In this document: piece after piece, positions 8,386-17,457 of the stretch | Position numbering within the stretch: position 1 is the stretch's first letter | How the letters are laid out: each line of letters starts with the position of its first letter | Origin: Bacteroides sp. 214 | GTDB taxonomy: Bacteria > Bacteroidota > Bacteroidia > Bacteroidales > Bacteroidaceae | Assembly: GCF_010501015.1 (NCBI RefSeq) | Contig: NZ_QVML01000016.1 | Location: 1 to 64,000, forward strand | DNA length: 64,000 bases | Reading direction: 5' to 3' | The notes under the pieces: generated by a model | What the model was told of the DNA's origin: nothing | Seen by the model: the letters and a program-made list of their open reading frames with translations, nothing else | Database searches by the model: none | Program-made: the position numbers and the translations under genes

Positions 8386-9549
8386 TTATTCGTGATCCGT
8401 ATGAATGAATTTCTTATTTACACCTCTTAAACGGAATAGATTGAGAAACATAAGGAATCCCAACTTGGGGACTTTGCAAACTGAACGTAATAATTCCTTG
8501 TTCATTAGATAGTTAGGGATAGCAATAACTAATGTAACCATTAAAAACAGTAATAGACTCCACCATTTTAGGGACATTTGCCAACTATATAATGTAATAA
8601 GGCATGAAAGAAATCCAATGCCAACTAATAATATAACTCGTGGAAGCTGCATCCACTGGAAAATTTTATCGCAATAGCTCCAGTTGCCGGTGAAGATTGC
8701 TTTTGGAAGGTCGGCGAAGGTGTGTGCCAAAATTCCATAATTAGCTGCTAACCAACGTCTGCGTTGATTGTAAAAAGCATCGTCTTTAGCTATTTTTTCG
8801 TCATACACATGAACTTGTTCAAGGTATTCAATGAATATTTTTTGTTTCAACAACAAGGCTTCCAGCTCTTTATCTTCTCCAGCGGTTGAAACCGTAAGAA
8901 TGTTTTTCTTGAACCAGTGATAGTCAAAAACCATACCTGAGCCAATAAGTGCTGATGACAACCCTATGTTTACATGCCCTCTTCTGAAAATTGAGTTGTT
9001 TATCTCTTCACTGGCGGCATCCAGCATAGCGGTGTTTGTGTTTTTGTTTTTTGCTGTTCTATGTGTCTGGATAGCTTGGCATCCCTTATCAAATGCTTTA
9101 TTAACGTCATGCAAAAAAGAGGATCCGGCAATGTTGTCGCTATCCATAATAACAACGCCATCGTATAACGTTTCGTCTAACGAATTCATCGCTAACTGAA
9201 GAGCCTTGGCTTTTGAACTATCTTGATAAGTTGCTTTAAGAACAGTAGCTCCTGCTTCTCTTAATTCGTTGTCTGTTTTCTCCGTCATGTGGTCAGATAT
9301 AACAATCACATCGTATTTATCGGCTGGATATGTTTGCCTGAGAAAAGTTGTAACAGATTCTAAGATAACTTTATCTTCATTGTAAGAAGGAAACAATACT
9401 GCATATCTGTGCAGATTGTCTGTTTTGGGGTACTTGTTCTTTCTTTTGAATTTTGATGCCACAGCGAATATAAACAAATAAAGAACTGTTATCCCCATGC
9501 AAAAGTAGAGGATATAATCGACTACCTGAATGATTGTTTCCATGATCAT
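8386..9549 (-). CDS. Family 2 glycosyltransferase, membrane-anchored
   Basis: Processive-type GT2 that transfers sugar from a nucleotide donor to a growing polysaccharide at the inner membrane. One N-terminal membrane helix (residues ~8-32) precedes the GT-A domain. It has a PSYNE start motif, DSD at 136-138 for metal and donor, ED at 225-226 as catalytic base region, and QRRRW at 262-266, the acceptor/processivity motif of cellulose- and hyaluronan-synthase-like enzymes. Two or three C-terminal helices (about 305-350) follow. Sixteen bp separate it from the upstream sugar transferase. Either Met1 or Met3 could be the start. The polymer made is unknown. Confidence 0.9.
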   Translation of the reverse strand: MIMETIIQVVDYILYFCMGITVLYLFIFAVASKFKRKNKYPKTDNLHRYAVLFPSYNEDKVILESVTTFLRQTYPADKYDVIVISDHMTEKTDNELREAGATVLKATYQDSSKAKALQLAMNSLDETLYDGVVIMDSDNIAGSSFLHDVNKAFDKGCQAIQTHRTAKNKNTNTAMLDAASEEINNSIFRRGHVNIGLSSALIGSGMVFDYHWFKKNILTVSTAGEDKELEALLLKQKIFIEYLEQVHVYDEKIAKDDAFYNQRRRWLAANYGILAHTFADLPKAIFTGNWSYCDKIFQWMQLPRVILLVGIGFLSCLITLYSWQMSLKWWSLLLFLMVTLVIAIPNYLMNKELLRSVCKVPKLGFLMFLNLFRLRGVNKKFIHTDHE

Positions 9550-9565
9550 GTCAGCTTTTTATAAA

Positions 9566-10738
9566 TTATACGTCTTCTTTTTGGATAAACGCAGTAAATG
9601 TTTTTAAGATAATACGTACATCTAACCAGAAAGAGAAGGTCTTTGCGTATTTTATATCTAATTGTTTGCGTTCTTCTGCCGACATTTTACCTGCATCTCC
9701 TCGTTTCTCTACTTGCCAAAGTCCTGTTAATCCGGCAGGAGCCATGAAGCGATCTATATATTCGTCACTTGTTAATAGCTCTGCTTCGTAAAGTGGGAGA
9801 GGGCGGTTTCCTACAACAGACATATCTCCTTTGAGGATGTTAATTAGCTGCGGTAACTCGTCAATGCTATATTTACGAATAATATGCCCTACCTTAGTGA
9901 TACGTGGGTCATTCTCTAGCTTTACGAATGAATTTTTCTGATCTTTTGATTTCTTGTTGATATATGCGTTTTCGTCAATAACAAAGTCATCCGAGATTAG
10001 AACGATATTTTCTAAATCTAAATCATCATCATCGCCAAATAGCATGTCTCCCGTTTCTACAATAAGATTTTCTTCCTCTTCTTCTTCTCCTTGATATTGA
10101 TTGAGGTTGTTGAAATCTTTGAGATGTTTGTCTGCACCGGTATACATGGAGCGGAACTTTAAAAAGTCAAACACTTTATAGTTGCTTCCAACACGTTTTG
10201 ATTTGTAAATCACAGCACCTTTACTTTCCAATCGGATAGCTAAGGCGGTAATAATAAGAAGTGGCGACAAAAATAAAATGGCAGCTCCCGAAAAGAGAAT
10301 GTCGAAACAACGTTTCCAGAATGGGAGCTTAAATTTATGAATTGCATCTTGTCCGCTGTACTTTTGATGCGCGTGCTCTATGTTGCGTTGCTCAATAAAG
10401 CTGAAAATCTCATCAATAGTCTTAATGTCTGCGGTTGGCGAAACAATATTATTGATACCGGCCTTCAGGTACTCTATATTATCTTCTTGCGGTAGTGAAT
10501 CTGCAACTAGAGCTATATATCCTCCGGGAGCTTTACTTTTAATTCTTTTAATGTCAGCGAGGTTTTTTCCTTTGCTGGCATTTTCATAAAAAACGACAAT
10601 TTCGTTCTTCTCTCTTATGGCATCAAAAACTGTAAGGAACTTATTAAAGCCGGATACAGCATAAAACGTCCTTTCTTTCGAAGTCGAAAAATTCTTAATA
10701 CACTCTTTATCTTTCCCTATATAAATAAGGTGCTGCAT
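9566..10738 (-). CDS. Initiating sugar transferase with N-terminal pseudo-receiver domain
   Basis: Monotopic phosphoglycosyl transferase (bacterial sugar transferase family) that loads the first sugar phosphate onto undecaprenyl phosphate. The catalytic part starts near residue 138 (KLPFWKRCFDILFSG), with a re-entrant membrane helix ~146-170, KFRSMY, the catalytic Asp293-Glu294 pair in SIDELPQL, and the closing GLTGLWQV. Two unusual parts: residues 1-120 look like a receiver domain without a phosphorylatable Asp (the strand reads EIVVFYEN), and residues ~203-270 are a very acidic insert (GEEEEEEN, GDDDDLDLEN). Fifteen bp downstream of a stand-alone receiver protein, suggesting control through receiver-receiver contact. 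Confidence 0.9.
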   Translation of the reverse strand: MQHLIYIGKDKECIKNFSTSKERTFYAVSGFNKFLTVFDAIREKNEIVVFYENASKGKNLADIKRIKSKAPGGYIALVADSLPQEDNIEYLKAGINNIVSPTADIKTIDEIFSFIEQRNIEHAHQKYSGQDAIHKFKLPFWKRCFDILFSGAAILFLSPLLIITALAIRLESKGAVIYKSKRVGSNYKVFDFLKFRSMYTGADKHLKDFNNLNQYQGEEEEEENLIVETGDMLFGDDDDLDLENIVLISDDFVIDENAYINKKSKDQKNSFVKLENDPRITKVGHIIRKYSIDELPQLINILKGDMSVVGNRPLPLYEAELLTSDEYIDRFMAPAGLTGLWQVEKRGDAGKMSAEERKQLDIKYAKTFSFWLDVRIILKTFTAFIQKEDV

Positions 10739-10752
10739 ATAGGAGAGTTAAC

Positions 10753-11118
10753 TTAATCAATAATTTTCTTTATACGCACTTTTAGTTCCATTGGATTGAA
10801 TGGCTTAAGAATGTAGTCTGCTGCTCCATCTTCCAATAGCTTAATTCTTTCGGTTGTACTTTCCTCGCTGGAGAGCATGATAATTGGAATGGATTTGAAC
10901 AGTTCATTCTTTTTCATATAACGTAAGAAGTCGTTTCCCATCATTTCCGGCATGCGTATGTCCGAAATAATTAAATCAGGAAAGTCACCCCCCTGAAGAT
11001 ATTCAATGGCTTTTATTGGGTTTTCAAAATAGGTGAAATCATAATCTTTGCTTAGATAGATTGATACAACTTTGGCTATTGAAGCTTTGTCATCTATTAG
11101 CATAATTCTTTTTTTCAT
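10753..11118 (-). CDS. Single-domain response regulator (CheY-like receiver)
   Basis: A 121-residue receiver domain with no output domain. All phosphorylation residues are present: Asp9-Asp10, acceptor Asp53 (ISDIRMPEM), Ser83/Ser84 and Lys105 (ILKPF). It is the first gene of the exopolysaccharide operon, with 15 bp to the sugar transferase, whose own N-terminus is a degenerate receiver. Because there is no DNA-binding domain, it most likely acts by protein contact on the polysaccharide machinery; that is an inference. The cognate kinase is not in the window. Confidence 0.92.
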   Translation of the reverse strand: MKKRIMLIDDKASIAKVVSIYLSKDYDFTYFENPIKAIEYLQGGDFPDLIISDIRMPEMMGNDFLRYMKKNELFKSIPIIMLSSEESTTERIKLLEDGAADYILKPFNPMELKVRIKKIID

Positions 11119-11261
11119 ACTTCAGGCAATGTATTATGTGAGCAAATTGTTATCTTCTTGATGCAAATATATAATATATTTTTAGGAATAGCTTCTTTTT
11201 TTTATTTTAATCTCAAAAACAGCTATAAATGTGGGTGTTTAATTAGTGCTTTAATGAGATT

Positions 11262-12317
11262 TTATCTAAAGTGATATGCAGGAAATGTTATTTCTCCGGC
11301 AAGGTCGGTATACATCTTTTTTCTTATCTCTTCTTGACTGTAATTATGTCCTAATAAATACATCAACTTGGTTATAGCCGATTCTACCGTGCTGTCGTAT
11401 CCACTGATGACTCCAGCTTGTAATAATTGAATGCCAGTTTCATAACGTTCCATCTCTATACAGCCAGAACTGCACTGAGTGATGTTGACAATAACAATAC
11501 CTCTTTCTGTGGCTTCTTTTAATAAATTGATGAGCCAATCTTTGCGTGGGGCATTTCCTGTTCCATAAGTTTTAAGAATAACTGCTCTGATTTTAGGAGC
11601 ATGGAGCACTGCGGTAACTACATCTTTACTTATGCCGGGGAACAGTGTTAATATAACAACATTAGTGTCGAATAGGTAATGAGGTATCAATGGCTTTGAT
11701 GGATCTGCCTTTCGTATTCTATCTGGTTCGTACTTGATGTGTATTCCTGCACGTGCCAAAATTGGATAATTGTGAGAACGAAACGCATTGAAATCTTCTG
11801 AATTTATTTTACTGGTTCTGTTTCCGCGCATCAAATGGTTTTCGAAAAAAATACACACTTCCGGAACTACTGCTGTACCATCTGCGTTTTTGGTTGTTGC
11901 GATTTCTATGGCAGTAATTAGGTTTTCTTTTCCATCGGTTCGCAGTGTGCCAATAGGTAGTTGAGAGCCAGTCAGAATGACGGGCTTGCTAAGGTTTTCA
12001 AGCATAAAACTAAGGGCAGATGCTGTATACGCCATAGTATCGGTTCCATGAAGTATAACAAATCCATCGAATTTTTCATAGTTGTGATTGATGATCTTTA
12101 CCAATTTGGCCCAGTGTGATGGTTCTATATCGGATGAATCAATGGCGGGATCAAACTGATAAGATACAATTTGGTAATTGAATTTTTTCAACTCAGGAAC
12201 ATGCTTAAGCAAATGGTTGAAATTAAAAGCTTCCAACACGCCAGTGTCCGGATTCTCAATCATGCCGATTGTTCCGCCAGTGTATATGAGTAGTACGGAA
12301 GGATAACTTGTCTTCAT
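11262..12317 (-). CDS. ansA: Type I L-asparaginase
   Basis: Hydrolyses L-asparagine to aspartate and ammonia in the cytoplasm. Both family threonine motifs are present: the first in IYTGGTIGMI (Thr13/Thr16) and the second in HGTDTMAYTASALSF. No signal peptide is seen, and 351 residues fits the cytoplasmic type I enzyme rather than the secreted type II. The stretch TQCSSGCIEMERYETG is typical of the C-terminal domain. Monocistronic, with its own promoter upstream and an AT-rich gap downstream before the exopolysaccharide operon. Confidence 0.95.
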   Translation of the reverse strand: MKTSYPSVLLIYTGGTIGMIENPDTGVLEAFNFNHLLKHVPELKKFNYQIVSYQFDPAIDSSDIEPSHWAKLVKIINHNYEKFDGFVILHGTDTMAYTASALSFMLENLSKPVILTGSQLPIGTLRTDGKENLITAIEIATTKNADGTAVVPEVCIFFENHLMRGNRTSKINSEDFNAFRSHNYPILARAGIHIKYEPDRIRKADPSKPLIPHYLFDTNVVILTLFPGISKDVVTAVLHAPKIRAVILKTYGTGNAPRKDWLINLLKEATERGIVIVNITQCSSGCIEMERYETGIQLLQAGVISGYDSTVESAITKLMYLLGHNYSQEEIRKKMYTDLAGEITFPAYHFR

Positions 12318-12345
12318 CTTGTTGCTGAATGTGTTATTTTGATAG

Positions 12346-12374
12346 CAAATATAGGTATTTGTTTTTAATACAAG
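12346..12374 (-). promoter_or_regulatory. Candidate ansA promoter
   Basis: Minus-strand TATATTTG (12346-12353) is an exact TAnnTTTG -7 box, with CTTG (12371-12374) 17 bp upstream as a weak -33. The expected start site is about 25 nt before the ansA ATG. Confidence 0.5.
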
Positions 12375-12490
12375 GCTTTTGTTGTTCGATATTTAGTTTG
12401 ATTTTAGTGTTTGTTGTGGCAAAAAGACAAAATGAAGTATTTTTAGAGAAAATATATGCTTTTTCTCTTACAAAATCGGGCGCGTGTTGT

Positions 12491-12527
12491 TATATTTGTA
12501 GATTCGCATACTAATAAAAATAGGAGG
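12491..12527 (+). promoter_or_regulatory. TATATTTG promoter box and unusual strong Shine-Dalgarno
   Basis: TATATTTG (12491-12498) matches the -7 consensus; no clear -33 is seen. AGGAGG (12522-12527) sits 7 bases before the ATG at 12535, a perfect Shine-Dalgarno. This is rare in Bacteroidetes, whose ribosomes largely ignore it, and no other gene in the window has one this clear. It supports the chosen start. Confidence 0.6.
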
Positions 12528-12534
12528 AACTTAT

Positions 12535-13104
12535 ATGAAAACAGTAAACAGCTCATTGATACGCATTATCTGTGCACTTGTAGTGGGGTTGGTGTTGGTT
12601 ATTTGGCCGGGCATGGCAGCCGATTATTTAGTAATAACAGTAGGTGTGCTGTTTATCGTACCGGGTGTTTTTTCGCTGATAGGCTTTTTTGCTAAGAGCA
12701 AAAACGATACACCTCGTTATTTTCCTGTTGCAGGGTTGGGCAGTTTGTTGCTGGGGCTGTGGCTTATTATGGCACCGGGCTTTTTCATTAATATATTGAT
12801 GTATATATTGGGTTTTGTGTTGCTGCTTGGTGGTCTTCAGCAAATGATAGGCTTGTTCTCGGCACGTAAATGGACGAGTGTGTCGGCAGGTTTTTACATT
12901 ACACCTGTACTGATTCTGCTTGCCGGACTGTTTATTTTGCTTAGTCCGCGCGACTCGCAAGAAACCATATTCATCATTGCCGGCATATCGGTGTTAGTCT
13001 ATGCGCTTTCCGAACTGTTTAACTACCTTCGCTTTACCAACCGTAAACCTACAGTTATCGATAAGAAAGGCGATATAGAAGATGCGCATATCCTTGAAGA
13101 TTAG
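12535..13104 (+). CDS. HdeD-like (DUF308) integral membrane protein
   Basis: Small, very hydrophobic protein with about six membrane helices arranged as repeated helix pairs (for example LALVVGLVLVIWPG and LGSLLLGLWLIMAPGF). The repeated WPG/APGF turns are characteristic of the DUF308/HdeD family. E. coli HdeD is linked to acid resistance, but the biochemical role is unknown. The soluble tail (KKGDIEDAHILED) is short and acidic. Start fixed by an AGGAGG at 12522. The gene stands alone, divergent from ansA and convergent with glnN, and a 22-bp repeat array begins at the base after its stop codon. Confidence 0.85.
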   Translation: MKTVNSSLIRIICALVVGLVLVIWPGMAADYLVITVGVLFIVPGVFSLIGFFAKSKNDTPRYFPVAGLGSLLLGLWLIMAPGFFINILMYILGFVLLLGGLQQMIGLFSARKWTSVSAGFYITPVLILLAGLFILLSPRDSQETIFIIAGISVLVYALSELFNYLRFTNRKPTVIDKKGDIEDAHILED

Positions 13105-13252
13105 CCATAGTCTCATGCTCCCTCTACCTATGGCTCATGACCTTTCGTCCATAGGCTCACGACCCTTCATCCATAGGCTCATGCCCCGTCAGCCATAAGC
13201 TCACGACCTGTCAGCCATAAGCTGATGGTCGGTGATCCATAGGCTTGAATCC
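13105..13252. repeat. 22-bp tandem array, CCATAGG family, copy 1
   Basis: Units start at 13105, 13127, 13149, 13171, 13193, 13215 and 13237 (last one partial), every 22 bp. Most begin CCATAGGCTCATG or CCATAAGCTCACG; the second begins CCTATGG, the reverse complement of CCATAGG. The array starts at the base after the HdeD-like stop codon and lies between convergent genes. The same family recurs at 19481, 29413 and 61465. Confidence 0.9.
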
Positions 13253-13257
13253 TTTCC

Positions 13258-13295
13258 AAAAAAAGAGCATAACATTGTGTATTATACTCTTTTTG
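13258..13295 (-). terminator. glnN terminator
   Basis: On the minus strand, AGAGTATAA pairs with TTATGCTCT and is followed by a run of seven T, about 20 bp beyond the glnN stop codon. An A-run on the other side could let it work in both directions. Confidence 0.7.
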
Positions 13296-13315
13296 TGTGT
13301 TTATAGTGATAATTT

Positions 13316-15505
13316 CTATCGGATAAACAGTAACTCTCTGTATTTAGGAAGTGTCCACATTTCGTTGTCTACAATCAACTCAAGTTTATCAATATGGTAG
13401 CGAATTTCGTCGAGCATTGGTGCGATGTTGTCATGATAGGCGATTGCTTTTTCGCGTTCGTGATCTATCCGGTTAGCGGCTTTGCGAGATTCTACCATGC
13501 TATCTACATGTTCTTTGATGTAGGCGGTGTGTTCGGCTATTTCCTCTATGAGTTCCAGATTCTTGGCAGATAGTTTTTGCCATTTCCCATCTGGGTACAG
13601 GTTTTTTAGTTGTGACACATTATTAATAAGGTCTGTTTGGTATTGGGTGGCAACGGGTACGATGTGATTCATAGCCAAGTCGCCCAACACGCGTGATTCG
13701 ATTTGAATTTTCTTTGTATAGGTTTCCCACTTTACCTCGTTACGCGCTTGAAGCTCTTTCTTGGTCATAACGCCAGCTGTCTCAAACATAGCGACACTCT
13801 CGGGTTTGAGGTAATTGTCGAAAATGAGTGGTACACTGGTTTCGCAATCCAGTCCACGACGTGCCGCCTCTTCTTTCCATTCGTCGCTATAACCATTTCC
13901 GTCAAAGTGAATGGGCTTGCAAATCTTGATGTACTTGCGAATAACATCGAGGATGGCAGATATTTTGGGTTCACCTTTTGCAATGAGCATATCTACATCC
14001 TTCTTGAAGAAAATAAGTTGTTCGGCAACGGCTGTGTTGAGTGCAATCATAGCCGAAGCGCAGTTTGCTTCAGAACCTACTGCGCGGAACTCAAAGCGAT
14101 TTCCGGTGAATGCAAAAGGCGAGGTGCGGTTACGGTCGGTGTTATCGATCATCAGTTCGGGGATATGTGGAATGTCGAGTTTCAGGCCGGTCTTGGCAGC
14201 TACATTTACCAACTCATCCTTGTCGCTGGACTCAATATAGTCGAGTACTTGTGACAGTTGCTTGCCAAGGAAAGACGAAATGATTGCAGGAGGAGCCTCG
14301 TTAGCGCCTAAGCGATGTGCATTTGTGGCACTGGAAATACTCGCTTTTAACAAACCGTTATGTCTGTAAACTGCCATCAGGCTATTTACTACAAAGGTGA
14401 TGAAGCGTAGGTTTTCTTCTTGTGTTTTACCCGGTGCCATCAATAACACACCGGTGTCTGTACCAAGAGACCAATTGTTGTGTTTGCCCGAGCCATTTAC
14501 GCCTTTGAAAGGTTTCTCGTGCAGCAGCAGACGGAAACCGTGACGGCGCGATATTTTACGCATCAACGACATTACTAACATGTTGTGGTCGATGGCTAAG
14601 TTACATTCTTCAAAAATAGGTGCCAGCTCAAACTGATTGGGTGCTACTTCATTATGGCGGGTTTTAACAGGGATGCCCAATTTAAGAGCCTCTATTTCCA
14701 AATCTTTCATAAAGCTTGCCACGCGCATAGGTATAGCACCGAAATAGTGGTCTTCCAACTGTTGATTTTTGGCGCTGTCGTGTCCCATCAACGTGCGACC
14801 AGTAAGCAATAGATCTGGACGAGCAGCGTACAGGTCTTCGTCAATAAGAAAGTACTCTTGCTCCCAGCCGAGGTTGGTAAATACCTTTTTTACGTCGGAG
14901 TAAAAATAACGGCAAACATCCAATGCTGCCGTGTTTACGGCATGAAGCGATTTTAGCAAAGGAGCTTTGTAGTCAAGTGATTCGCCAGTGTAGGAGATGA
15001 AGATTGTAGGAATACACAGTGTATCATCTATGATAAATGCGGGTGATGATGGATCCCAGGCTGTATATCCACGTGCTTCAAATGTGTTTCGAATACCACC
15101 ATTGGGGAAACTCGATGCGTCTGGCTCTTGTTGTACAAGCAGTTTTCCTGAAAATTCTTCAAGCACACCACCTTTGCCATCGTGTTCCACGAAAGCATCG
15201 TGCTTTTCGGCAGTACCTTCGGTTAAGGGATGGAACCAGTGCGTGTAGTGGGTGACACCCATTTCCATAGCCCAGTTCTTCATTCCTTTTGCTACGTCGT
15301 TGGCGATGTTACGGTCGAGGGTTGCACCATTGTCTATTACATCGATTAGTTTCTCGTACACTTTGCTGGGTAGGTACTTAAACATTTTTTCGCGGTTGAA
15401 TACATACATGGCGTAGTATTCCGATGGGCGTGCTGCGGGTGTGGGCACTTCAACAGCTTTCTTTTTAAAAGCTCTTTCTACGACTCTGAATCTCAGTTTT
15501 GACAT
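13316..15505 (-). CDS. glnN: Type III glutamine synthetase
   Basis: ATP-dependent synthesis of glutamine from glutamate and ammonia; the main ammonia-assimilating enzyme of Bacteroides-type anaerobes. With the start at 15505 (MSKLRFRVVERAF) the protein has 729 residues, the family norm; an in-frame ATG at 15550 would add 15 residues and is less likely. GSIII features are visible: VNGSGKHNNWSLGTDTGVLL, the LLHEKPFKGV loop, NEAPPAIIS, and the long helical C-terminal extension with coiled-coil character. A 38-codon reading frame lies just upstream on the same strand. Confidence 0.97.
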   Translation of the reverse strand: MSKLRFRVVERAFKKKAVEVPTPAARPSEYYAMYVFNREKMFKYLPSKVYEKLIDVIDNGATLDRNIANDVAKGMKNWAMEMGVTHYTHWFHPLTEGTAEKHDAFVEHDGKGGVLEEFSGKLLVQQEPDASSFPNGGIRNTFEARGYTAWDPSSPAFIIDDTLCIPTIFISYTGESLDYKAPLLKSLHAVNTAALDVCRYFYSDVKKVFTNLGWEQEYFLIDEDLYAARPDLLLTGRTLMGHDSAKNQQLEDHYFGAIPMRVASFMKDLEIEALKLGIPVKTRHNEVAPNQFELAPIFEECNLAIDHNMLVMSLMRKISRRHGFRLLLHEKPFKGVNGSGKHNNWSLGTDTGVLLMAPGKTQEENLRFITFVVNSLMAVYRHNGLLKASISSATNAHRLGANEAPPAIISSFLGKQLSQVLDYIESSDKDELVNVAAKTGLKLDIPHIPELMIDNTDRNRTSPFAFTGNRFEFRAVGSEANCASAMIALNTAVAEQLIFFKKDVDMLIAKGEPKISAILDVIRKYIKICKPIHFDGNGYSDEWKEEAARRGLDCETSVPLIFDNYLKPESVAMFETAGVMTKKELQARNEVKWETYTKKIQIESRVLGDLAMNHIVPVATQYQTDLINNVSQLKNLYPDGKWQKLSAKNLELIEEIAEHTAYIKEHVDSMVESRKAANRIDHEREKAIAYHDNIAPMLDEIRYHIDKLELIVDNEMWTLPKYRELLFIR

Positions 15506-15556
15506 AACATTACATGCTTGTTTATTGATAGTATTCTTTATCAGCCACAAAATTAT

Positions 15557-15673
15557 TCATTTGCATTGAAGTTTTGTAGCTAACTCAATGTTTTCTTTTA
15601 ATTTTCTTTCTTTTAGCAAACGAATTTCTTCTATTGCTGTCTTTGTGCTATCATCCGAATCTCCGTTTTTCAT
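15557..15673 (-). CDS. Putative 38-residue small protein upstream of glnN
   Basis: An ATG at 15673 opens 38 codons ending in TGA at 15557. The peptide begins MKNGDSDDSTKTAIEEIR and ends in a charged, probably helical Lys/Glu-rich stretch. It is in the same orientation as glnN, 51 bp upstream of it, so it could be a leader peptide, a small protein or chance. No Shine-Dalgarno or consensus -7 box is seen. I do not recognise it; confidence is low and rests mainly on its protein-like composition and position. Confidence 0.3.
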   Translation of the reverse strand: MKNGDSDDSTKTAIEEIRLLKERKLKENIELATKLQCK

Positions 15674-15744
15674 GAATATTTCACGTCATGTGCGTCATAC
15701 GGTGCCTAAAAAGGAGTCATAAACGAATGTATTACTTATATCTA

Positions 15745-15783
15745 AAAGAATAGGCTATCCCGTAATGAGATAGCCTATTCTTG
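15745..15783 (-). terminator. RNase G terminator
   Basis: A 14-bp inverted repeat, AAGAATAGGCTATC (15746-15759) and its complement (15769-15782), adjoins the rng stop codon; on the minus strand it is followed by TTTTAG. Confidence 0.8.
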
Positions 15784-17358
15784 TTATTTATTATCCAATT
15801 CTTCTTTCATATCTACCTCTTCTCCGGAGGATTCATAGAACTTATACTCCAAGAAAGCTAAGCTTTGGTTGGGTATAATTTTAATCCCAAATCCATACTT
15901 CATTTGCCATTGTCTCTTTAATGAGAAAAAGCCTTTGTTTATATAGGCGGCAATGAATGGATGGATGTGCAATGAAAATTTCTTTATCTTCAATTTGTTG
16001 ACTAAGTAGCCAATTTTACTCTCTAACATATCAGTGAACAGGATGGACGATTTTATCGTTCCTTTGCCAAAACACGTGGGGCAATCTTCGGATGTATTTA
16101 CGTCCATGGCTGGACGCACTCGTTGACGCGTAATTTGCATCAATCCGAATTTGCTAAGTGGAAGGATGTTGTGTCTTGCTCTATCTTTCTGCATGTTAGC
16201 AGTCATTCGTTCGTATACTTTCTGACGATTTTCGGCATGTCCCATGTCTATGAAGTCAATAACAATGATGCCGCCCATATCTCTCAGTCGTAGTTGGCGT
16301 GCCAACTCGTCGGCAGCTCCTAGGTTTACTTCAAGGGCGTTGGCTTCTTGTCCGTTGGCGTTCTTGGCGCGATTTCCGCTATTTACATCTACTACATGGA
16401 GTGCTTCGGTATGTTCTATGATAAGATACGCGCCACTCTTGTAAGATACTGTTTTGCCAAACGAGGACTTGATTTGTTTGGTAATGCCGAAGTTGTCAAA
16501 AATAGGAAGGTTTCCTTTGTAATGTTTTACGATGCTTGCCCGTTCGGGTGCGATAAGAGATACATAATCTTTTATCTCGTTAAACACGGTCTCGTCGTTT
16601 ACGTGGATGTTTTCAAAGGATGGATTAAATAAATCACGCAACATGGCTACCACTCGGCTTGTCTCCTCATATATTAATGTGGGATATTTTGTTGCCTTTT
16701 GGACTCTTACCATGCTCTCTTCCCAATGTTTCAGCAATAACTTAAGCTCGGTATCAAGTTCGGCTACACGTTTGCCTTCGGCTACAGTTCGTACTATTAC
16801 ACCAAAATTTTTGGGCTTAATACTTTGAAGTAGTTGCTTAAGACGTGCACGCTCTTCACTTGATTTAATTTTTTGGGATACAGAAACTTTATCGTTGAAA
16901 GGTATTAAAATGAGGTATCTTCCGGCATATGATATCTCGGAAGTGAGTCTTGGTCCTTTCGTAGAAATGGGTTCCTTTGCCACCTGTACTATTACTTCCT
17001 GACCAACTTTAAGAATGTTTGCGATGGTGCCATCTTTGTCAATGTCGGGGAGGATGTTTGCTTTAGTAATGGGGCTAAGCTTTTTCTTGTTGCTTAAAGT
17101 TTGCTTTACGAACTTCTCTAATGAGTTAAATTGAGGTCCTAAGTCTAAATAATGAAGAAAAGCGTCCTTTTCATAGCCAACATCTACAAAACAAGCATTT
17201 AGTCCGGGCATCAACTTTTTGACGCGTCCTAAATACATGTTACCCACAGCGAAAGAAGCACTTCTTCCTTCGTTTTGAAGTTCCACCAGACTCTTATCTT
17301 CAAGCAGAGCTATGGAGACTTCTTTGGGTTGTACATCTACTACAAGTTCACTTGTCAC
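15784..17358 (-). CDS. rng: Ribonuclease E/G family endoribonuclease (RNase G)
   Basis: Endonuclease that matures rRNA and degrades mRNA. Contains the N-terminal S1 RNA-binding segment (GNMYLGRVKKLMPGLNACFVDVG), the DNase I-like catalytic site with metal-binding aspartates in HVVDVNSG and GGIIVIDFIDM, and the zinc-link cysteines in CPTCFGKG. I choose a GTG start at 17358 (reading TSELVVDVQPKEV) because it gives 524 residues, the usual Bacteroidales length; the upstream ATG at 17424 adds 22 atypical residues. It belongs to the conserved order rng - small basic protein - HU - mutY of this order. Confidence 0.93.
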   Translation of the reverse strand: MTSELVVDVQPKEVSIALLEDKSLVELQNEGRSASFAVGNMYLGRVKKLMPGLNACFVDVGYEKDAFLHYLDLGPQFNSLEKFVKQTLSNKKKLSPITKANILPDIDKDGTIANILKVGQEVIVQVAKEPISTKGPRLTSEISYAGRYLILIPFNDKVSVSQKIKSSEERARLKQLLQSIKPKNFGVIVRTVAEGKRVAELDTELKLLLKHWEESMVRVQKATKYPTLIYEETSRVVAMLRDLFNPSFENIHVNDETVFNEIKDYVSLIAPERASIVKHYKGNLPIFDNFGITKQIKSSFGKTVSYKSGAYLIIEHTEALHVVDVNSGNRAKNANGQEANALEVNLGAADELARQLRLRDMGGIIVIDFIDMGHAENRQKVYERMTANMQKDRARHNILPLSKFGLMQITRQRVRPAMDVNTSEDCPTCFGKGTIKSSILFTDMLESKIGYLVNKLKIKKFSLHIHPFIAAYINKGFFSLKRQWQMKYGFGIKIIPNQSLAFLEYKFYESSGEEVDMKEELDNK

Positions 17359-17457
17359 TTTTTTATTATTTAGATTCACATAATTACTAACACAAAGAAC
17401 AAACCTCAAGGTGTAACCTTGCAAGTTTGTTCTTTGTGTATTTTCTCAGACTAAAAA

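Noticed and set aside
17359-17424. ATG start of RNase G 22 codons further upstream
   Set aside because: The extra residues do not resemble the family and the GTG at 17358 gives the expected N-terminus and 524 residues.
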